NCBI RefSeq assembly: GCF_008831285.2
Contig: NC_045141.1
Coordinates: 6,031,224 to 6,095,223, forward strand
Reading direction: 5' to 3'
Origin: Nymphaea colorata
Lineage: Eukaryota; Streptophyta; Magnoliopsida; Nymphaeales; Nymphaeaceae
DNA length: 64,000 bases
The number at the start of each line of letters is the position of its first letter. The stretch's first letter is position 1. The position numbers were made by a program, and so were the translations under genes. The notes under the pieces were generated by a model. The model was not told the origin of the DNA. It searched no databases and saw nothing but the letters and a program-made list of their open reading frames with translations. Positions 56,088-64,000 of this stretch are shown piece by piece.

Positions 56088-57624
56088 CACTTTCTTTGGA
56101 TCAAGGAAAAGGGAGGGAAAAGAATGGATGGAAAAGAAAATAAAGGAAACAAAAGGAAAGGAAATGGGGATGAAAAGTAAACGAAAGGAAAGGGAGGAAA
56201 ACAAATCATTGTAGAGGCTTGTTTAAATATAAAGGAAAGGGATTGAAAGGAATTATTAAAATCATGTTCATTCAAACCATATAAAGGAAAAGAAAGGAAA
56301 ATGTTTAAGTTGATTTACAATAATGCCTCTAACACTTTATAACTCATTATCCAAGTAAAAATATTTAAAAAATATTTTTATTCAATTATATGGCCCGATT
56401 GCCTAGTGTCATAGGTCTATCTTTTAAAAATAATTTTCATTTGTATCATAAATTTTGTTTTTTTTTTCATGACTTTAAAATAATTTATCACCTTAAAATT
56501 TAACAATGAAAAATAAACATTAGCAATGTAGGACTTACCTATTAGTGTTAAAGGCCAAGCAAACCATATAAGTCTTATGACCCCATAGTTTATTTATGCA
56601 ACCATTAACATGTTTGAAGCATTTCTTACCATTCATATGAATATAGATCCAACGGTATCTTGATAAGGTACAATGGTTTGCAGAAATTATTTATTACCAT
56701 TCCTACTTGCATCTCAACAATGATTTCCAATTTTGAATGCAAATTGAAAATGTCCTACCACCATTTGACAAGTAATGTCATGTTCTTCAAGCGAATGAAA
56801 GTAATATATAGTGAGACCACCTTGAGTATAGGTTTGATAACCTTTTCTTGTTTCATTACATGGCACTTGTATTTGTCATTCTTGTCATTCCATAAAAATA
56901 TTCAGGAGATGATTTCAACTTTTTTTTACTATCTTAGAAGGCTTACGCATATTAAGAATTGTGGCAACAAGAAGAAAGAACATGCCTTATGAGGGTGACC
57001 CTAGCACCATTTGGGGCCATTCTTTCAAGTTTGCAATTTCTTTTGAATTTTGTCATTGACTCTCCAAGCAGAAGTGATCATCTTAGGAACTTGGAGTGAA
57101 AGACTTGGAGTGAAAGACCTAGAGAAGAGATAAATGCTTCATAGGTTGTATTAAAATTTGAGAAAATTAATGTCATATTTGCTGTCATTGGCCTTTAAAA
57201 AATATACGTTGACACGTAACACACTAAGATGGCAGCCATACCAGCTCCCCTAACATGCTGAGATGCTACTGATACGTTCAATAGAATAAATAAGAAAAAA
57301 TAATGAACAAAAAAAAAAAGTAAAGTGAGATGCTATCAATAGTGGATTGCTTTTTCTTATGTCGATGGTAGGGGTGAGGACTGGCCCCTCTTCTACTTTC
57401 CTACAAATGGCAGCAGATGATGAGAGAGGGGTCGACACTCTCCATTGCCATACAAAGCAAGGAGAGCGGTTGGCCCTTTCCCCTATCGACGGCAACAGAG
57501 AGACTAGGCCTCCCCCCTGCTTTGCTGTCATTGGCATCACCTAATGCACAACAGAGTAGGGGAAGAGAGGGCAAAGAGCGATCAGACCCTCGCTTGGGTT
57601 TTTGTCAAGCCAGCATACACACAT

Positions 57625-57658
<34 letters not shown>

Positions 57659-57951
57659 TTGCATGATCATAGTGGAAGGAGGTTGCATAGAGCGCAAATA
57701 AATAACCATGAGAAGCAGCCTGTCCTTTCCTTCCCAATCTCTCCATTTTCGGAGGGAAAATAGCTTAGTTTCTCCTTTCCTTTCCCACCCTTCCCTTTTC
57801 TTTCCCTACCTTTGCTTCCCTTTCCCTCCATTCCAAGCACGACTTTACATTATCCTTTCATTTCCCTTCCTTTAAGTGGCTATCTAGACAAAGGAGAGCC
57901 TACCATTTCCTTTCTTTTCCATTCTTTTCCCTCCATCCAAACATTGTGTTA
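56085..57951. mobile_element. non-autonomous DNA transposon, 1861 bp, TSD TTA
   Basis: The element body is 56088-57948 with TTA at 56085-56087 and 57949-57951. Inverted ends read CAC--T-TTTGGAT--AGG from both sides, followed by GGAAAGGAAA-type subterminal repeats. Excising it with one TTA gives ctttctta|ctgtctcc, which aligns gap-free with Ogre-1 (ccttctta|tcatctcc). CAC ends with a 3-bp TSD suggest CACTA-like; TTA would also suit PIF/Harbinger. No transposase ORF is present. Internal ORFs at 56033-56275 and 57250-57626 are composition artefacts. Confidence 0.8.
57626..57655 (+). repeat. (GA)n microsatellite inside the DNA transposon
   Basis: Uninterrupted run of about 15 GA units. Confidence 0.9.
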
Positions 57952-58237
57952 CTGTCTCCTTTGACTTTGTACTTTTGTGGCTGCCGACTCGGTGGATTGG
58001 GCTGTATGCTGGCCGAGTTCTTATTGATAAAAAGAGCATGCACTTGAGTTTTATTGAATTTTCAAAAATTTTCTATCTTGTTACAGCTGCTGCTCTGTCC
58101 CATGTCAGTCAGATATAACCATTTTTGATAGTTGTCTCAATATGATCTGTCTTTTTAGTCAAATAATAGAAATTCTAGAACTCATGTTGTCCGAGATGGT
58201 GATAAGTGTGCTTTTGGAAGCCCGTGAGGATCATGGT
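57952..58237 (-). pseudogene. Ogre-2 gag, middle part
   Basis: On the minus strand this matches Ogre-1 23570-23733 and then 39805-39930: catgatcct, catgagt, then aaaaatggttat, gcagcagc and attcaataaaact. It demonstrates the original continuity of Ogre-1 gag. Confidence 0.6.
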
Positions 58238-58255
58238 CTATGTCACCAAGGTGCG

Positions 58256-58283
58256 GGGTGCCGGTGCCGGTGCCGGTGCGGTA
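58256..58283 (+). repeat. GGTGCC hexamer repeats at the transposon end
   Basis: Three perfect and two imperfect ggtgcc/ggtgcg units directly inside the left inverted repeat. Subterminal repeats of this kind are common transposase-binding regions in hAT elements (family knowledge). Confidence 0.7.
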
Positions 58284-60198
58284 CATTTCAAAAAATTTAG
58301 GTGCGGTGGTATGGCAAGAGAGTATTATTATTATTTTATTGTAATAATAATAATATGTAGATAATATATATGACAAAAATTTGTCTATAAACCACAAAAT
58401 TATTAAATAACAATAAAAAATTGCAATTTGCTAATCATGATATCATTATCATTTATTAATCATCAGTTCAACATTCAACAAGAAATATACTTTAGTTTTG
58501 AGTTCACAGAATCACAGTTCATACAGTCATACTTCATAGTTCATACATCAATACATATTATATTACAATATTACATCATCAATTAGAGTTGTGTTCCACT
58601 TCCACTAATATCTTGATTTTCTTCAATCCTTTCAACGGTATCATCATCATCAAATGCCTCATAAGGAACAACAGGATCAAAAAAATCCATGTTCAATTTG
58701 TCCGGCCAAAAGATGTAGTGGTTTCTTGACTTTGAAAGCAACAACTGGCACAACTGGAACGGTGGTTATTACTTCAGAATTTTAAGATAACGAAATGAGG
58801 AAGGGACGGAATCAAACATCCATATGGCAAAAAATGAGATGCTTTAGATGACTTAAGGTAAGTCTGAGAGTTTCAGCAAAAAAAAAAAAGGAAAATTAGA
58901 TGCTTACTAAAGAGACCCTATGCACACACGAGACAAAACAGAATTTTGTACAATACAGTGCAAATGAGAGACACTTGACAAAAGCAGCAAAAAAGGATGG
59001 CTCGTCATCAAGTGAAGATCTAAAACAATATTGAATGCCCACAACTGCTTGGTGCTGAGTTCTATGTGTCACTTGGGAGTTGGGAGTTGGTCTTTATCCT
59101 TTGTACACCTGGGATAATGCCATGAGAATCGCCTGTGGTCATTAGCAACATCACATGATCCTACTATTAAATTGATAGGAGCATCTAATAGAGAAGCTGG
59201 ATCATTGCATCACATTTATAACCACCTCAAGAGCAGAACTTTTTCTTATCTTTGTAGTGTGATGAAGAACAATCAGAAGGCATAAGCAACTAATTTAGTT
59301 AAGAATCTAAACATCGTTTTGTGGTGAACATGGTCCTTATGAAGAAAGAAATTTGATCTAGGAATAGAGAAACACACCATTGAGGTGGCATTGGCAACCG
59401 AAAAAAAAAGGAAAACTTTGACTCACATATCAATTAGTTATTTGAGGACAATCAGTAAGATGAACTATATGCACATTCAGCTCAATTCACGAGGCATGCA
59501 TTCACTAGGAAATATATGCACATGCACATATATTAATAAGAAACAATCTCAGTTCTTGATTTTTTTTCTTGATCCACAACTGATATAAAGTTAAGGACCT
59601 AACAATCTTTCTCTCCCTCATTCATGCTGCATTCAACAGAGTCGGCCAATTCACAATGACAACAAAATCTGGCGGTCTTACATCTCGTGGTGGATTCAAC
59701 ATCTTGATCATCAGCTCTTATGCATGGTCCAGTAATATATCATGATTAATGTAATTCAAAGTGATGACCGTTCATCCGGCAACAACAGCGGTGGGGATTT
59801 CAGACATCCTTGAATTGGCAGATGACTTTGAAAAGGAAAGAGATAGGCAAATTTGCAAATACGAATCAGCAAAAAAGAACGCAAGTTGAAGATCACGGTC
59901 ATTAGTTAGAGAAGAGGAAATATATGCACATGCATTCAACATTTGTGCTGAACGCAGAGCAGGTGTATCACCAACAGTGCTCTCTCTCTCAATCTAACAC
60001 AGAAGTTAAGCAATCTTTAAATACATTGGGCCAGACAGCCAATAAGCCCTGCCCAATGAATTCCTTGGAGAGAGCGAGCATACAGATCGAGAGGAGGGAG
60101 AGAAATGGAGCACGAAAGCCTCACCGCTAATCAGGAGAAAACAGGGAAAGAGGAAAGAGGGTTGAGGAAGAAGACGATGCCGCCGGAAGAGAAGATCA

Positions 60199-60312
60199 CA
60201 GCCGACGCCGGTCGCCGGACGTAGAGGAAGCTGCCGCCGGTGGAAGGGACGATTGCAGCCGACGCCGGTCGCCAGACATAGAGGAAGCTGCCGCCGGTGA
60301 AAAGGAGGATCG
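60199..60312 (-). repeat. 57-bp GC-rich tandem repeat (2 copies plus a partial)
   Basis: Units start cagccgacgccggtcgcc at 60199 and 60256, with a partial unit before them. 57 bp is 19 codons. On the minus strand the units stay in frame in a 121-codon ORF (60006-60371) as FHRRQLPL-LATGVGC repeats. GC content is far above the surroundings, as expected of a captured coding fragment, but the protein is not recognised. Confidence 0.7.
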
Positions 60313-60550
60313 CAGGAGGGATTGTGAGGGCAGTGGCAAAGGGCGACAGTCGTGCCCCAAGCCCCTAACAAAATGTTGAAAATAAAAAAAAAAAAAAATC
60401 TTAAAAATGGACCAAAATACCTGACTCATTTTTTACCATGAGTCGGATGCACGTCATTTTTAATCAGGTGCAACTGACCGGACCCAAACAGTGTTGGGTG
60501 CGAATCAAGGTCGCACCCACGTCACGTCGACGCGGACCCTGGTATCATAG

Positions 60551-61250
60551 ATAATGGTTAAGGCATGGTCTTTTGGCATTGGGGTACAAAGTTTTAAGCT
60601 CAATGTCTGTCATCTTTGAATATTCTGAAGGGTTATCTATCCTTGGCAGACATCAATAAGGGTGTTGATGGTTGGCACCACAAAAAATTAGACCCATACT
60701 TTTTGACAAAGGCATTGACTACCACATCAAAATCCCGCAGCTAGGTGGGGTCGATGTTTCTAAGTACCACTATGCTGTCTCTCTTTCCAAACTTTGAGGA
60801 AAACATCTGAATATTGCCTTGTTGTTCTCATAGAACCTTTCACATTCAACGAAGAATATTAACAAATGAATGTGTTAGGTTTTTGTCCCCCTGAATTTGA
60901 ATTTCCTCAAAGTGCCTCGAGATTTTGATCATACAACTTTTCACAAAAATCTTGTCCGGAAGAGGTTTCTTCCCCTTACTTTGAATCTGACAGACTATTC
61001 TCTTCATTTCATCAATGCGAAACTAGATAGGATCTACAATGTGCCCAGTGAAGACCACAAGGCTTGAGTGGAACCTTTTGAATTCTTGTGGCCATGCCCA
61101 GCTGCCGCTCCTCGACTCATCACTTGATGAATCATCTTCTAAATGGCCAGCATAAGAGTGGGATCTACCTAAGGAGGATTCTCTATCTCCTCTTGAACTT
61201 CAATCTCTTTTCCTTCTTTAGCTTGTAATCTCATGCAAGGAGCCATAAAA
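60551..61250 (-). pseudogene. Ogre-2 gag, first part
   Basis: Reads HFREIQIQGDKNLTHS, RFYENNKAIFRCFPQSLERE and TA, a stop, then WYLETSTPP, followed by a shifted frame giving VVNAFVKKYGSNF. This is the capsid region of gypsy gag (compare Ogre-1 FIEKYEPNL). The block atgacagacat-gagcttaaaact matches Ogre-1 23527-23550. Confidence 0.65.
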
Positions 61251-61639
61251 ATCTTTGTCAAAGTTTCAATAGAAAAAGATATGTTAGCTTGAGAAGGGAC
61301 ACAAAAAAGGACATGGTTTTGAAAAATAGGGAGAAAGACAAGTAATTATTGGCACATTGGGGAGAATTAAAATGTCAATATATCATTAAATTGCAAACAT
61401 TGTTCAAAATAAAACTCAATGACAATATAAAGTGGAATGAACAGTTTTCCATCAATTCATATATACTCTAGACCTATGCCATGTATAAAAATCTCAATTC
61501 CTACAAAGGAGCAGCTTGCAGTAGCCAGACTGTGAATACTCTACCATGCTTCACTGTCCAAATCATAGTCTATGACTATGTTGTAGCTTCCTCTAATTGT
61601 ATTGAAATCAATATGTCTTCTAAAGAACTGTACTATGCA

Positions 61640-62260
61640 TCACTTTGAATGATATGGGATGATGAAAAATGGGCATAGTATAAGAATGTTTGTCCTACTA
61701 TCGTGATAGGTGTAGTGGGCTAGTTGCTCCTTTTGTAGAAAAAGTCCTAGACAATGCACTCCTACACTAGCTCATCTATCATCTACCTGTATGCATGTAG
61801 TGATAAGAAGTTGTCGCCAATGGGCTTTAAAGACTGACCCTCATGAATGACATGCTTGTAGAAACTCAAGTCAGCCCTTGATCATGTTAGAGTCACCCTA
61901 GACGAATCGAGTGAGAACATTGTAGAAAAATGCAAAATCAGCCAACTACTGGAGTGAGACTACATTCATCCAGGTAGTGAAGGAAGACCTCCACGAACTA
62001 CTCGAACAACTATGGGTACTAGCCTGGCACGAGTCCATATAGGCGAACGAACTTCTCGAACAAGTGTATAATGTATCTCCAAGAAAATGTCTTGATTATG
62101 ATGACTAACAAAAAAGACATGGTTGGGGTCAGGATAGGCATACAAATGAACACACAAAAGTAGAAGATGGCTAGACTAGGTGATGAGATTGTATTGGTCA
62201 GGTGGGAGGTTTCAACAGCAAGGACGATTTGAACCTTGATAGGCTGAAGAGCCCTATAGG
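61640..62260 (-). pseudogene. Ogre-2 ORF1-like remnant
   Basis: The minus strand of 61640-61760 matches Ogre-1 22990-23130 (gtctag-actttttatataggaa-type text, cactacacct). Further upstream, LEIHYTLVREVRSPIWTRAR and LVPIVVRVVRGGLPSLPG are readable. It lies ahead of gag as in Ogre-1. Dead by stops. Confidence 0.5.
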
Positions 62261-63086
62261 ATGACATTGAAAAAGGAAAATTCTAAAGGATTTTAGCACA
62301 AGAAAACAAAGGCACCTTTGGAAAATCCATCAAGCTTTTTATGGAAAATTTGGTTCACGGTGTTAAAAGAAGTGCAAAGAGACAAACATATAATCAAACA
62401 AATCAACTTGATGACCTAGAACTAGGTATCTTAAAATTTTAAATGCCCAGTTGTTCCATATACCAGATACGCATATATACTTAGACAAAAAGTCTAGAGT
62501 ATGTGGCACAGACTCTTTCAAATATAGTTCTAAAGGTTAAGTGTCTTCTTTCTCCTTGATCACTCACAGTATACTGGGTATGTCTCAATACGGGAAGGGG
62601 AGGGCCAATACTCTCCTCCAGGAGCTTGGTCTAGCCATTGAACCACCCTGAGCTAAGGCATACAAGGGGTATTCTTCGACATGATGATCGGGACATATAG
62701 TTGATGGGATATTTCCGAAAATGCAATCACATGCACAAACAGTTTACTCTAATACAACATGGCCTAAGATGGAGGTTAAAATCAAAGAAAGAAGCAAACA
62801 TTGTATCAAACAATTCCTAAATTGAGAGAGGTACTATGTAATTCTATGTCTATGTGGGCATGGAAAACCTCTCTCAATTCTAGGTCTTAATGCACATCAC
62901 AAATATATATAGACATAAATCAAGTGAGGGTACCTATATTTTCCTAAGGGTGAGATGACATTTAAGACTTAGAAAATTGAAACATTTTGTCTAGTCAAAT
63001 AGTGATAGGTCCCATCACGGTCGCTTTGTTTACATGTAAAATTTTCAATCTTACATGCAGGCCGTAATAAATGGGATATCAGCACA
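62261..63086. other. Ogre-2 leader, no gene
   Basis: AT-rich sequence between the ORF1-like remnant and the LTR-like block. Nothing else recognised. Confidence 0.35.
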
Positions 63087-63114
63087 TGTACTCACCCCTG
63101 TTTCTTGTATAGGA

Positions 63115-63200
63115 TTTTGAAAGACGGGACCCCGACCTGTTGATACGAGGTCTAACCATTCTTGTGCCTTTGCTAGGGTAATAAGACCAAAGACTATCTT
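63115..63200 (-). repeat. recurrent LTR block, copy 6
   Basis: On the minus strand it reads tttggtcttattaccctagc, aaaggcacaagaatggttag, acctcgtatc and ggtcggggtcccgtct. Confidence 0.65.
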
Positions 63201-63914
63201 GAGTGTGAGCAACCTGGCCAATTGTGCATTACATGAGCTCTACAGGCCGGTGCTCCAACTTTCTTCCCCTAAAATATACTAAATGTTATAATTCCTAAGC
63301 CTAAATGTCATTAAAAAACCTAAGAAAGCAAACATACCCTAATTTTGAAATCATGAATATTTTGAAATCTAAATAGATATTGAAAATAGACTGATGAACA
63401 AGAAGAATTGGGTCTTGATGTTTGATCATGTTCAGATCATCATAAATCAATGTAAATAGTGATCCTAAATCTAATATGATGCACACAAAACTAGGTTATG
63501 TAGATGTAGAGGCTGATCTCTACTAAGACTGGGGTGTACGTGGGCCTATGAGGAGAAAACTGGTTTTAAATCCAAGACTTGTAATCATGATTTTATCCAT
63601 TTTATATGATTCTTGTTCTAAATTGAAATGGGAGAAGTTATAGAAATCCAAGATGTCATATCATGTTATTGGGATTCATGATCCAAAATCCAAGGTGAAA
63701 ATCGAGTGACAATAAATTTCAATCTACTTGGAATGGGCTTGATTGTAATAATTGTGTTTGGTCTTACTCAAACCATGTGATATAGGACATATACTTCATT
63801 CATTTCATACAAATGAGTATTTAAAAAAAGTCTGACTACACCTAGGCTATGGGACTAATCTTAATTTAGAATTGCCTAATATTTGAGCAATTAGGTCATT
63901 TCTCAATTTTGCAC

Positions 63915-63931
63915 GACCCCAGGAGTCGCCA
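63915..63931 (-). other. possible primer-binding site, tRNA-Arg type
   Basis: TGGCGACTCCTGGGGTC on the minus strand resembles the TGGCGACTC-type primer sites I recall for Tat/Ogre-like elements. It lies upstream of the block in element sense, which conflicts with placing the LTR end at 63087, so the assignment stays open. Confidence 0.3.
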
Positions 63932-64000
63932 AAGTCAGCTCACCAGGGTTTTCTTAGCTTGAAGCCAACTCTGTTGTAGCTTAAATCAGCTCCTAGAACT

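Larger units (their letters stand above)
58230..60558. mobile_element. non-autonomous DNA transposon, 2313 bp, 8-bp TSD (hAT-like)
   Basis: The element body is 58238-60550. Terminal inverted repeats are CTATGTCACCAAGGTGCGGG (left) and CTATGATACCAGGGTCCGCG (right, minus strand), 15 of 20 matching. Flanks are atcatggt (58230-58237) and ataatggt (60551-60558), an 8-bp TSD with one change. Removing it restores ggatcatggttaaggcatg, matching Ogre-1 23567-23590 in reverse. The 8-bp TSD points to the hAT superfamily. No transposase is encoded. Confidence 0.78.
53830..63086 (-). mobile_element. Ogre-2: Ogre/Tat-like element with two DNA-transposon insertions
   Basis: The minus-strand order is LTR-like DNA (63.1 kb and beyond), leader, ORF1-like (61.6-62.2 kb), gag (split), protease, spacer, RT start. 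The gene order and sequence match Ogre-1. Two insertions with target duplications lie in gag. The 3' half (RT, RNase H, integrase) is absent beyond 53830. Confidence 0.65.
63087..64000 (-). repeat. LTR-like end with recurrent block, runs off the window
   Basis: On the minus strand the sequence ends GGGGTGAGTACA at 63087, reminiscent of the GGGTGTGAACA terminus elsewhere. The block lies just upstream in element sense. Similarity to 16.3-16.56 kb (inverted) spans about 250 bp. Confidence 0.4.

Noticed and set aside
1-64000. CRISPR arrays, bacterial operons, phage genes
   Set aside because: No regularly spaced short repeats with unique spacers; gene structure and elements are those of a plant nucleus.

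Overview
This 64 kb window is AT-rich nuclear DNA of a flowering plant. It carries one intron-split gene for a plastid enzyme, and the rest is dominated by layered transposable elements of typical plant families: a chromodomain Ty3/gypsy (Tekay/Del-like) element, Ogre/Tat-like gypsy elements with very long LTRs, a second gypsy remnant, a Ty1/copia remnant and two non-autonomous DNA transposons. The sequence does not let me name the species. I see no CRISPR array, rRNA gene or convincing tRNA gene.

The only host gene I can support is on the minus strand at 7168-10663. It encodes geranylgeranyl diphosphate/chlorophyll reductase (CHLP/GGR) in two exons that join in phase 0 to a 467-residue protein. 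Its 2.1 kb intron holds an unexplained segment: a 127-codon ORF, a 30-bp inverted repeat and two adjacent perfect hairpins.

Layout. 1-2063: 3' part of an Ogre-type LTR (+). 3.06-3.64 kb: remnant of an ORF1-like gene. 4-7 kb: mostly unassigned. 7.0-10.7 kb: CHLP. 10.7-12.2 kb: upstream DNA with GA microsatellites. 12.2-22.1 kb: heavily decayed LTR-like DNA with tandem duplications. 22.26-42.47 kb: one Ogre-like element (Ogre-1, +). Its gag is split by a solo LTR (minus, 23734-39798), and that LTR is split by a complete Tekay-like element (minus, 26306-37145, TSD TTATC). 42.5-46.5 kb: LTR-like DNA with a ~160-bp minisatellite. 46.5-48.4 kb: gypsy remnant with an initiator-Met primer site. 49.5-53.8 kb: copia remnant with a 3' LTR. 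53.83-63.1 kb: a second Ogre-like copy (Ogre-2, minus), whose gag carries two DNA transposons (56088-57948 and 58238-60550). The far right is LTR-like DNA.

The two Ogre copies let me read each other's insertion sites. Ogre-1 shows the empty sites for both DNA transposons in Ogre-2, and Ogre-2 shows that the two halves of Ogre-1 belong together. The Tekay element is structurally complete but dead: it has in-frame stops, frameshifts, a tandemly duplicated RNase H with a shared catalytic D-to-N change, and an integrase core removed by a microhomology deletion. I found no convincing new biological system. The most unusual signals are the Tekay RNase H duplication, a conserved intron-like spacer between Ogre protease and RT, a ~70-bp block recurring six times, and the segment in the CHLP intron.
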